This document shows, in pieces, positions 8,842 to 16,543 of a stretch of DNA of 64,000 bases. Both the position numbers and the translations under genes were made by a program. Every line of letters begins with the position of its first letter. The stretch's first letter is position 1. The notes under the pieces were generated by a model, which did not search any database, had not been told where the DNA came from, and was given only the letters and a program-made list of their open reading frames with translations. Origin of the DNA: Rhodobacter sp. (GTDB lineage Bacteria; Pseudomonadota; Alphaproteobacteria; Rhodobacterales; Rhodobacteraceae); assembly GCA_027487575.1 (NCBI GenBank), contig JAIYDJ010000054.1:1-64000 (forward strand), given 5' to 3'.

Positions 8842-10014
8842 TTACTGCAGGTCCGCAAAAGCAGCCTGCAGCCGCTCCACCGCTTCGACGATCTGCGCGC
8901 GCGGCATGGCAAGGTTGAACCGCAGAAAGTTGTCGCCTCCCTGTCCGAAACTGCCGCCGAGGTTGGTGGCGATTCGCGCGCCGCGCTGCACCCGGTCGGA
9001 CACCTCGGCCACTGTCATCCCGGTTCCGCGGAACTCGACCCAAGCCAGATAGGTCGCCTGCAACCGCATCGATGACACACCGGGAATCGCGTTCACCCCG
9101 GCGTCGAACACCTGCCGGTTGCCATCCAGATAACGGCACAGATCATCGACCCAGACGGCTCCAGCCGGGGAATAGGCCGCCGTTGCCATGTGCATTCCGA
9201 AGGAATTGGGCGAGATGCCGAAGGCGTTCATCCGGTCTGCAAACCGGGCGCGCAAGGCGGGGTCCGCGATGATCACGTTGCCCGAATGGGCCCCTGCGAT
9301 ATTGAAGGTCTTGGTCGTCGCCGTCATCATCACCAATCGGTCGGCAATCGCGGGTGCCGCCTTGGCCATCGCGTGATGCGTGTTCCCGGGCATGACCAGA
9401 TCGTGGTGGATCTCGTCTGACACCAGCACCAGATCATGCCGGCGGCAGAATTCGGCGACACCGATCAACTCGGCTTCCGTCCAGACGCGGCCGCAGGGAT
9501 TGTGCGGCGAACACAGGATCAGCATGGCCTCGTTGCCGGTCATCTGGGCATCCCAGGCGTCGAAGTCCATGACATAGCCGCCGTCCTGCTCCGCCAGTTG
9601 GCATTCAACCACATGCCGCCCCGCCGCTTTGATCACCCGCGCAAAGGCGTGATACACCGGCGTCATCACCACAACCGCCTGTCCGGGCTTGGTAAATGCC
9701 TCGACACACATCGCCGTGCCATTCACCAGGCCGTGGGTGGTAAAGATCGCCTCACGCTCGGGCGTCCAGCCGTGGCGGTTCGTCATCCACCATTGGATGG
9801 CGTCCAGATAGGCGGCGTCATCGCCGAAGTACCCGTACACCCCGTGGTCCAGCATCGTCTGCAGCGCGTCCTGCACGACTTGCGGCGGGCGGAAATCCAT
9901 GTCCGCCACCCACATCGCGATGCCTTCCCCCCTGGGCAGGCCATAAAGCGGCTGCATCATGTCCCATTTGACGGAATGCGTGCCGAAACGGTTGATCGGG
10001 GTGTCAAAGCTCAT
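8842..10014 (-). CDS. PatB/MalY-type cystathionine beta-lyase (PLP C-S lyase)
   Basis: A 390-residue fold-type I PLP enzyme. The PLP lysine is Lys235 in TATTKTFNIAGAHSG, with SPHNPCGRVW (169-178) and the VSDEIHHDL loop (198-206) characteristic of the MalY/PatB branch. These enzymes cleave cystathionine or cysteine to pyruvate, ammonia and a thiol. ATG 10014 is used because homologues start with similar sequence (MSFDTPINRFGTHS); the frame stays open well upstream without homology. It is divergent from def across 162 bases. Substrate preference is inferred from the family. Confidence 0.85.
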   Translation of the reverse strand: MSFDTPINRFGTHSVKWDMMQPLYGLPRGEGIAMWVADMDFRPPQVVQDALQTMLDHGVYGYFGDDAAYLDAIQWWMTNRHGWTPEREAIFTTHGLVNGTAMCVEAFTKPGQAVVVMTPVYHAFARVIKAAGRHVVECQLAEQDGGYVMDFDAWDAQMTGNEAMLILCSPHNPCGRVWTEAELIGVAEFCRRHDLVLVSDEIHHDLVMPGNTHHAMAKAAPAIADRLVMMTATTKTFNIAGAHSGNVIIADPALRARFADRMNAFGISPNSFGMHMATAAYSPAGAVWVDDLCRYLDGNRQVFDAGVNAIPGVSSMRLQATYLAWVEFRGTGMTVAEVSDRVQRGARIATNLGGSFGQGGDNFLRFNLAMPRAQIVEAVERLQAAFADLQ

Positions 10015-10176
10015 GGGCGTCCTGCAGGGCTGAAGGGTAAGGTTGATCTCTGGCGCCGGGATGGAACCCGTCCCTGCAATGCAGCACATCGTTCTGCGGG
10101 ATTGAAGCTGTTTCTGCCGTGACGCGCATGCTGCCACCCTCTTGCACCGTTTTCCTGCACACCGTAAATCCTTCGG

Positions 10177-10701
10177 ATGATCCGCCCCATCCTCATCCAC
10201 CCCGATCCCCGTCTGAAGAAGGTTTGCGAATCCGTCGCCGAGATTTCGGCAGACGTGCGCAAGCTTGCCGAAGACATGCTGCAGACGATGTACGATGCGC
10301 CGGGCGTCGGGCTGGCGGCACCGCAGGTGGGCGTGATGAAGCGGGTGATCGTGATGGACTGCATCAAGCAGCCCGAGGCGGCCCCGCGCCCGATCGTGCT
10401 GGTCAATCCCGTCGTGGTCTGGTCCTCGGATGATCTTTCGACCTATGAGGAAGGTTGCCTGTCGATCCCCGAGCAATATGCCGACGTGCAACGGCCCGAA
10501 CGGGTTCGGGTGCAGTGGACCGATCTTGATGGTGCCGAACAGCAGGAAGAATTCGCCGGGCTGTGGGCGACCTGCGTGCAGCACGAGATCGACCATCTGA
10601 ACGGCAAGCTGTTCATCGATTATCTCGGTCCGTTGAAGCGTCAGATGATTACCCGCAAGATGCAGAAACTGAAGCGCGACCGCGCGCGGGGGGACGATTG
10701 A
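10177..10701 (+). CDS. def: Peptide deformylase
   Basis: A 174-residue iron/zinc hydrolase that removes the N-formyl group from nascent proteins at the ribosome. All three motifs are intact: GVGLAAPQ (43-50), EEGCLSIP with metal ligand Cys94, and QHEIDH with metal ligands His136 and His140 and catalytic Glu137. It heads the def - def paralogue - fmt group, so formylation and deformylation enzymes sit together. This is the only catalytically competent deformylase in the window. Confidence 0.96.
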   Translation: MIRPILIHPDPRLKKVCESVAEISADVRKLAEDMLQTMYDAPGVGLAAPQVGVMKRVIVMDCIKQPEAAPRPIVLVNPVVVWSSDDLSTYEEGCLSIPEQYADVQRPERVRVQWTDLDGAEQQEEFAGLWATCVQHEIDHLNGKLFIDYLGPLKRQMITRKMQKLKRDRARGDD

Positions 10702-10855
10702 TGGTGCGGTTGTCTGCCGCGGCGCGGGTTGGCCCGCAGTCGCCGCCTTCCTATATGAAAATCCTTTTCAATGCTGATGTGGCGTTGTCTTGTCTTTCTG
10801 CCCCGATCCGGATCGTCTTATTCTGCAGCATCACCGCCCGCCAGCGAGTCCCCTC

Positions 10856-11359
10856 GTGACGGTCAGACCCTGCCTGCGCTGGCCCCATCCGATGCTGCGC
10901 AGCGCGGCGACTGACGTTCCTGAAATCACCGACGCCATCCGCGCCGTGTGGCGCGACATGATCGACACGATGGAGGCGATGCCCGGCGTGGGCCTTGCGG
11001 CGGTGCAGATCGCTGTCCCGTTGCGTTTGGCGGTGGTCGATGCGTCGGAAACTCGTGGGCAGGCTGTGCTGATGGCCAATCCGGTCGTTCTGCACGCATC
11101 GGGGCAACTGCGGCCCCATGAAGAGGCCAGCCCGAACCTGCCCGGCGTGTCGGCGGTCATCACACGCCCGCGGGCCGTGACAGTGCGGTTCATGAATGAA
11201 GCCGGGCTGATCGAGGACCGCGAGTTCGTGCTGCTGTGGGCGACAAGTGTGCAGCATCAGATCGACCATCTGGCGGGGAAGATGTACTTCGACCACCTCT
11301 CGCCTCTCAAACGCAAGATGTTGATCGCCAAGGCGGAAAAACTGCGGAGGGCTTCATGA
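10856..11359 (+). CDS. Peptide deformylase paralogue lacking catalytic residues
   Basis: A 167-residue deformylase-fold protein. Motif 1 is kept (GVGLAAVQ, 44-51). In motif 2 the metal-binding cysteine is lost: EEGCLSIP has become EEASPNLP, with Ser92 at the cysteine position. In motif 3 HEIDH has become HQIDH, so the catalytic glutamate is Gln135. It is therefore unlikely to deformylate. GTG 10856 aligns with the deformylase N-terminus and is preferred over a TTG at 10790, although its ribosome site is weak. It overlaps fmt by four bases (ATGA). Similar paralogues next to fmt occur in relatives, which argues for a conserved non-catalytic role. Confidence 0.85.
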   Translation: MTVRPCLRWPHPMLRSAATDVPEITDAIRAVWRDMIDTMEAMPGVGLAAVQIAVPLRLAVVDASETRGQAVLMANPVVLHASGQLRPHEEASPNLPGVSAVITRPRAVTVRFMNEAGLIEDREFVLLWATSVQHQIDHLAGKMYFDHLSPLKRKMLIAKAEKLRRAS

Positions 11360-12246
11360 AAATCATTTTCATGGGCACACCGGAGTTTTCCGTTCCGATC
11401 CTGCAGGCCCTTGTTCGCGCGCATGATGTCGTGGCGGTTTACTGCCAGCCTCCGCGCCCTGCCGGGCGTGGGAAGGCCGACAGGCCGACCCCGGTGCAGG
11501 TCTGCGCGCAAGGTCTGGGATTGCCGGTGCGCCATCCCGTTTCGTTGCGCACACCAGAGGCGCAGGCGGAATTCGCGGCATGGGGTGCGGATGTGGCGGT
11601 CGTAGTCGCCTATGGTCTGATCCTGCCGCAACCAGTTCTGGACGCGCCCCGGTTGGGGTGCCTGAACATTCATGCATCGCTGTTGCCGCGATGGCGGGGG
11701 GCCGCGCCGATTCACCGGGCGATCCTTGCCGGAGACAGCGAAACCGGCATCTGCATCATGCAGATGGAGGCGGGGTTGGACACGGGCCCGGTCCTGATGC
11801 GGCAGACGACGCCAATCGGCACCGAGGAAACGACGCAGGACTTGCACGACCGGCTGTCGGCCATGGGTGCGGACCTGATTTTGAAAACCCTTTCCGCCCT
11901 GCCCCTGCCTGCCGTTGCACAGCCCGCCGACGGGGTTACCTATGCCGCCAAGATCGACAAGGCAGAAGCGAAGATCGATTGGGCACAATCCGCTACCGAC
12001 ATTGACAGGTTGATCCGCGGATTGTCGCCGTTTCCCGGCGCGTGGTGCGAGGTGAACGGCGCGCGGGTCAAATTGCTGCGGTCACGGCTTGCGACGGGGC
12101 AGGGGGCGCCCGGACAGGTGCTGCGCGGAATGGTCATCGCCTGCGGGACGGGCGCGGTCGAAGTCATGCAGGCGCAGCGCGACGGCAGGCAGCCGATGAC
12201 CGCCGAGGACTTCCTGCGCGGAACGCCCCTGCCGGACCGGATTTGA
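11356..12246 (+). CDS. fmt: Methionyl-tRNA formyltransferase
   Basis: A 296-residue enzyme that formylates initiator Met-tRNA with 10-formyl-tetrahydrofolate. The N-terminal [16 protein letters not shown], the folate-site [17 protein letters not shown] and the downstream METGLDTG-like segment identify the catalytic domain. The C-terminal OB-fold tRNA-binding part starts near residue 205. ATG 11356 has GGAGG six bases upstream and overlaps the stop of the deformylase paralogue. An earlier in-frame start would lie inside that gene and lacks homology. Confidence 0.95.
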   Translation: MKIIFMGTPEFSVPILQALVRAHDVVAVYCQPPRPAGRGKADRPTPVQVCAQGLGLPVRHPVSLRTPEAQAEFAAWGADVAVVVAYGLILPQPVLDAPRLGCLNIHASLLPRWRGAAPIHRAILAGDSETGICIMQMEAGLDTGPVLMRQTTPIGTEETTQDLHDRLSAMGADLILKTLSALPLPAVAQPADGVTYAAKIDKAEAKIDWAQSATDIDRLIRGLSPFPGAWCEVNGARVKLLRSRLATGQGAPGQVLRGMVIACGTGAVEVMQAQRDGRQPMTAEDFLRGTPLPDRI

Positions 12247-12308
12247 CACATAGGGCTTTTGCAGGGTCGGACCCGTTCCCATATGAAACGCAGCAGGGCG
12301 GGGTGGGC

Positions 12309-12545
12309 ATGGGCTTTCTGGCAATCATCATCATAGGGGCCGCAGCGGGATTTCTGGCGACCCGTGTCTTACGGATCGAGGCAGACATCCTGACGACGGT
12401 GGCCATCGGCATCGGTGGCGCGCTGATCGGGGGGGTGTTGCTGCGGGTTCTTCTGACCGTCACGGGGTGGCTGGCCGGGTTCGTCGGGGCGGTACTGGGG
12501 GCGCTGTTGCTGATCTGGCTGTGGCAGACGTTCATCGCCCGCTGA
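12309..12545 (+). CDS. GlsB/YeaQ/YmgE-type small membrane protein
   Basis: A 78-residue, almost wholly hydrophobic protein with three predicted membrane spans. Glycine-rich segments such as IIIIGAAAGFLATRV and GIGGALIGGVLL are typical of the transglycosylase-associated (GlsB/YeaQ/YmgE) family, which is often stress-inducible. The family's biochemical function is not established. It starts 62 bases after fmt and abuts the convergent tetR gene. Confidence 0.7.
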   Translation: MGFLAIIIIGAAAGFLATRVLRIEADILTTVAIGIGGALIGGVLLRVLLTVTGWLAGFVGAVLGALLLIWLWQTFIAR

Positions 12546-13067
12546 TCACGTCAGTCGTTTGAGAGCATCCTTCAAACGGAAACTCCGTTCACCGGTGGCC
12601 TGCCAAAGCGTCTGACCCTGCCAGACCGCGAAAAGCAATGCCCCCGCCTCGCGCCCCTTTGCACCGCCACCCAGCCGGATCGCCAGTGCCGATTCGACGC
12701 GCGTACGCCACGCCGCGGCGCGGGTCCGCAAGGCCGCATCGCGAAAGTCGGCCGCGAGCAGCCCGATGCCTGCCGGGTCACCGTTGTCGCCATCCAAAGC
12801 CTTCAGAAGCGCCAGCGCACCCTTGGCGGACAGCGCCGCATCAGCCTCGGCCGCCGACGTTGCCGCATCAAGTTCGTCCCACCCCGCCATCAGCGCTGCC
12901 CGCAGCATGCCGTCGCGGGACCCATAGCGTTGTACGAGTGTGGGCGCGGCAAGGCCCGTGGCGCGGGCCACGGCAGAAAAGGCCACGGCCTTGTCACCGC
13001 CCGCCGCAAGCAGGGTGCGGATCGCGGAAAAAATCTGTGAATCGGGAATCGTCCGGGTGCGCGACAT
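12546..13067 (-). CDS. TetR-family transcriptional regulator
   Basis: A 173-residue regulator with an N-terminal TetR-type DNA-binding domain (residues about 8-55, FSAVARATGLAAPTLVQRYGSRDGML). The C-terminal ligand-binding part is short for the family. Its start faces the DUF1501 gene end about 40 bases away, both on the minus strand, so the regulated gene is not obvious from position. The ligand is unknown. Confidence 0.8.
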   Translation of the reverse strand: MSRTRTIPDSQIFSAIRTLLAAGGDKAVAFSAVARATGLAAPTLVQRYGSRDGMLRAALMAGWDELDAATSAAEADAALSAKGALALLKALDGDNGDPAGIGLLAADFRDAALRTRAAAWRTRVESALAIRLGGGAKGREAGALLFAVWQGQTLWQATGERSFRLKDALKRLT

Positions 13068-13108
13068 GCCCTGAACGTAAACGATCGCTCATGAAAAGAT
13101 AGCAAAAC

Positions 13109-14275
13109 CTACAGCAGAATCCCCGGATCGGTCCCCAGGTCCAGTCCCGGAAACACGGCCTGTTCCAGCGCCTGCGCCTCGATCCCGAACAGCGAGCGCA
13201 AGGCCCAACCCGCATAGGCCCGCACGTCTGCCGTGGGCATGAGATCGCGTTCGGCCAACAGTTGCCCCTCGCCCAGACCTGGCCAGATGCCATAAACACG
13301 CCCGCCGCGCAGCGCCCCCCCGGCTGCGATCATCATCCCGCCCGTGCCATGATCTGTTCCCGCCGATCCGTTTTCGCGCGCGGTGCGCCCGAATTCGGTC
13401 ATGGCCAGAACCAGCGTCGTCCCCCAGACCGGACCAAGGCCAGACTGGATGGCAAGCAGCGTACTGGCCAGCATCGGCATCTGTTCGGCCATCGTGCGGG
13501 CCTGCGCCTGATGGGTGTCCCAACCGCCCAGCGAAAAGCTGGCGATGCGGGCATCTTCGCGCAGACGGTCGGCGACATAGGTGCCAAGCTGGCTCATCGC
13601 CTTGGTGTGGCGGGGGATGCGGTCGCTGGCGGTGGCGCGGGTCAGGTCCTGCGCCTGGGCAAAGGTGGCGGCAAACAGCGGGTCTGCTTCATGCAGTGCG
13701 GTCAGCAGCGCCTGCCCCTGCGCCGAAAGCCCGGTATCCTCGGACGGAAACCAGTGGGCGGTGGGTGCATCGCCATCAAGGATCATCAGCGGGTCACGCC
13801 CGATCGACACCGCCGTGTGCGGTGTTGCGCCCGGAATCAGCCCCACCGCCCTGTTCAGCCAGCCGTCGCGCGCCGGGGTCATGCCGCCTTCGCGCCCGCC
13901 CGATCCCGCCTCGAGCGCGTCCTGCGCCACGAAATGGCTGCGCCCCGCGCGGTAGGGGGTTGCCACCGCCTGAACAAAGCCGAGTTGCCCCGCCGTCCAA
14001 AGGGGCATCAGATCGGCCGCCGCCGGGTGCAGTTCGAAAAATCCGTCCAGCGGCAACCCGCGGCTTTCGGCCAGCAGACGGGGCCTGAGCGCCTCATAGG
14101 CCCGGTCCCCGACGGGGCGCACGACATCCAGCCCGTCCATCGCGCCGCGCAGCAGGATCACCACCAGCCGGTTTTCCCCCGACGCCTGCGCAAAACTGAC
14201 CGGAGTCAGCAGCGGCGAAGCGGCGGCAGAACAGCCGATCAGGAAGGCCCGGCGTGACAGCAGAAGCTGGTTCAT
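13109..14275 (-). CDS. DUF1501 protein, Tat-exported
   Basis: A 388-residue DUF1501 protein (alkaline-phosphatase-like fold) with an N-terminal twin-arginine signal, LSRRAFLIG, followed by a hydrophobic stretch ending near VSFAQA. The GGWDTHQ and TEFGRTARENGSAGTDHGTGG segments are characteristic of the family and likely metal-related. Three ATGs are clustered at 14281, 14278 and 14275; the last is six bases from GGAG and is used. It is co-directional with, and directly follows, the DUF1800 gene, the standard pairing. Its substrate is unknown. Confidence 0.85.
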   Translation of the reverse strand: MNQLLLSRRAFLIGCSAAASPLLTPVSFAQASGENRLVVILLRGAMDGLDVVRPVGDRAYEALRPRLLAESRGLPLDGFFELHPAAADLMPLWTAGQLGFVQAVATPYRAGRSHFVAQDALEAGSGGREGGMTPARDGWLNRAVGLIPGATPHTAVSIGRDPLMILDGDAPTAHWFPSEDTGLSAQGQALLTALHEADPLFAATFAQAQDLTRATASDRIPRHTKAMSQLGTYVADRLREDARIASFSLGGWDTHQAQARTMAEQMPMLASTLLAIQSGLGPVWGTTLVLAMTEFGRTARENGSAGTDHGTGGMMIAAGGALRGGRVYGIWPGLGEGQLLAERDLMPTADVRAYAGWALRSLFGIEAQALEQAVFPGLDLGTDPGILL

Positions 14276-14277
14276 CA

Positions 14278-15603
14278 TCATCTCCGCATGAACTCGGGCG
14301 AGCCGAGCAGAACGGCCAGCCCTTCCCACCGCTGTTCCGCCCCGGCAACGGCACCCAGCAGCAGCGGCGAGGCAAGTTCGCCCAGCACAGCCCGCGTCTG
14401 CGCCACGGGATCGGCTCTGTCGCCGGTCAATTGGGCCAGATCGGCCGCCCAGTCCAGCCGCGACGCGAGCATGGGCGGCGTCAGCCAACCGGGCGCGGTT
14501 TCGGGCCAGCCATCCGGTTGCCGTGTCCGGTAGATCGGTTGGCCCATGCGGGCCATCACCTCGCCCAGCCGGGTGCCCCGCCGCTGAAACGCCTTGTATT
14601 CTTGGGGATCGCCGGTCAGGCCCACCGCGCGCAGGCTGGCGGCCATGTATTCCTGCGGACTGCGCAACTTGGCCAGAGCCGGCTGGCGGGCGGCGGGATG
14701 GGCCAGCAGCGCGCGATAGACCGGTGGCAGATACCCGTCAGCCCGCAGATAGGTCCGCGCCAGATCGTCCACCAGATCGGCGGGCGGATCGTCCTGCACG
14801 AAATGCCGGGCCAGCATCACCGCCACGCTTTGCGCCGTTTCGGGGCGGGCGGCCACGGTTTCGACCAGCCGGTCGATTTCATGGATGCCCTCTCCGTAAG
14901 TCTCGCCCAGAATGGTCTTGATGCCGGGTTCCACGGCGCGGCGCGCCATCCTGCGCCCGGTTTCATCCTGCGCCATGCCCGCCAGAAGCCGCGCGAGTTC
15001 GGTCACGTCGGCCTGATCATAGCCCGCACCCATGCTGTGCAATTCAAGAAACTCGCGCGCGAGGTTCTCGTTCAACCCGCGCCCCCGGCGCAGGCCGATT
15101 TCCGAATTCGGACCGACGGAACTGTTCTGCGTCAGGTAGATCAGCATGGCGGGGTGCCACAGCGAGGCTTTCAGCAAGTCGGCAAACCGGCCCGCGATGT
15201 GCGGGCGGATGGCATCATCGCGAAAGGATGCGATCCAGACCAGCGACCCGGGCGTGATGGCCACGGTCATCCGGTTGGCCCAAAGGTTGACCAGCCGTTC
15301 CACAAAGCCAAGGCGCGCCGAGGCGGGGCGGGTGACAAAGGCGATTTCGTCGCGCCGCGCCAGTGCGCGCATGTCGGGCAGGGGCGGGCCTGTCACGCCT
15401 TCGACCTTGCGGCGCTTTGCCTCGATCAGCACGGCAAACCGGTCTGCCATGCCCATGGTATTCCAGACCGCCGCGTCAGGATCGGGTGCCGAAAGCTGCG
15501 CCATGACCCGGTCCGGCTCTACCCCGCCCGGGGCAAGCGACCAGCCCGCGCGCGGACCATAGCCAAAACGGATTTCCTCCAGAAGGCTGGCGGGTTCGGT
15601 CAC
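14278..15603 (-). CDS. DUF1800 protein
   Basis: A 441-residue DUF1800 protein. The family is almost always encoded just before a DUF1501 gene, as here, and the two probably act together in the cell envelope. The conserved NENLAREFLELHSMG segment lies near residue 175. No clear signal peptide is visible at the N-terminus (MTEPASLLEEIRFGYGPR), so if exported it may travel with its Tat-targeted partner. Biochemical function is unknown. Confidence 0.82.
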   Translation of the reverse strand: MTEPASLLEEIRFGYGPRAGWSLAPGGVEPDRVMAQLSAPDPDAAVWNTMGMADRFAVLIEAKRRKVEGVTGPPLPDMRALARRDEIAFVTRPASARLGFVERLVNLWANRMTVAITPGSLVWIASFRDDAIRPHIAGRFADLLKASLWHPAMLIYLTQNSSVGPNSEIGLRRGRGLNENLAREFLELHSMGAGYDQADVTELARLLAGMAQDETGRRMARRAVEPGIKTILGETYGEGIHEIDRLVETVAARPETAQSVAVMLARHFVQDDPPADLVDDLARTYLRADGYLPPVYRALLAHPAARQPALAKLRSPQEYMAASLRAVGLTGDPQEYKAFQRRGTRLGEVMARMGQPIYRTRQPDGWPETAPGWLTPPMLASRLDWAADLAQLTGDRADPVAQTRAVLGELASPLLLGAVAGAEQRWEGLAVLLGSPEFMRR

Positions 15604-15652
15604 GCGGGTCTCCGGCTTGTCTCTGGGTCAGATGGGAAGCCGCGGCAGCGAA

Positions 15653-16540
15653 TCAACCGTCCACGGCCGCGAGTTTCGACACCTGCGCGAGCCTGCGCAC
15701 GCCGGCGTGACGTTCCAGCATGGTCTTGGCCCGGCGGGTCAGGCCGACTTCCTTCAGCACGGTCCATTGCCGGTAATGGACCGTAAAGATGTCTCGGTCC
15801 GCAGGCAGCGGTTCCCCCCGTGACAGTCCGCCCAGAATGTAGTGCTGTTCTTCCGGTAGGATGTTCCAGTCCAGCTCCGCCGCGCGGATGGCCAGCGGCA
15901 TCGACATCTGGTCCAGATAGGGCCGCTTTTTCGGCAGGTCGGGGTCGGCGTCCAGCCGTTGCGCCACGTCCATCCAGACCTGCGGGAAACTGCGGCCATC
16001 GGCGGTGCGGTGCTGTTCGGGAAAGCTGAACAGGCCTGAACTGAAATAGGGCACGCGCGTGGCACCGCGCTTCTGGCGCATCAGACGGAACCGTTCGGTC
16101 GGCATCTCCATGTCGCAGATGCGATAGATGTCGTCCCAGATCGTCTGCGGCGCCCAGTTCATCGACGCCGCTTTCGACAGCGATACGTGACCGGGCTTCA
16201 CGATGGTTTCGACCAGATTGGGCCTGATGCACAGAACGTCGCTGTCCATGAAACAGGAAAACTCTGTCTCGCGCGGCTCCAGCGTGGCCAGCAGCTTGTT
16301 GCCGTGGGGATAGGCCGGGTCGAACCGCCCTTCGACGGCAAAGCTGCGCAGGTCGCAATCCAGCCGACCCAGAACGGTGCGGACATCCTGGCTCACACTG
16401 TCGAGTTTTGACGCCGGGCAATAGCCGACCAGCGCAACCGTCTGCCCGAACTGCTCGCGCAGCGACGCCGCCAGATAGCAGGCCATCACCTCGTAATCCG
16501 GGGGTTCCACAATGAAGAAGACGGTCAGGCGGGGCGTCAT
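15653..16540 (-). CDS. Putative glycosyltransferase (DxD type)
   Basis: A 295-residue protein with the layout of a GT-A glycosyltransferase: an N-terminal strand (LTVFFIVEPP), and a DSDVLC motif near residue 99 that would supply the DxD metal site for a nucleotide-sugar. Family assignment (GT8-like) is tentative. It ends the leftward half of the glycan cluster and is separated by three bases from the upstream hydrolase-GT61 gene, so the two are probably coupled. Confidence 0.6.
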   Translation of the reverse strand: MTPRLTVFFIVEPPDYEVMACYLAASLREQFGQTVALVGYCPASKLDSVSQDVRTVLGRLDCDLRSFAVEGRFDPAYPHGNKLLATLEPRETEFSCFMDSDVLCIRPNLVETIVKPGHVSLSKAASMNWAPQTIWDDIYRICDMEMPTERFRLMRQKRGATRVPYFSSGLFSFPEQHRTADGRSFPQVWMDVAQRLDADPDLPKKRPYLDQMSMPLAIRAAELDWNILPEEQHYILGGLSRGEPLPADRDIFTVHYRQWTVLKEVGLTRRAKTMLERHAGVRRLAQVSKLAAVDG

Positions 16541-16543
16541 CGG

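Noticed and set aside
10015..10596. N-terminal extension of the PatB-like frame
   Set aside because: It overlaps def on the other strand and has no similarity to the enzyme family; the ATG at 10014 fits homologues.
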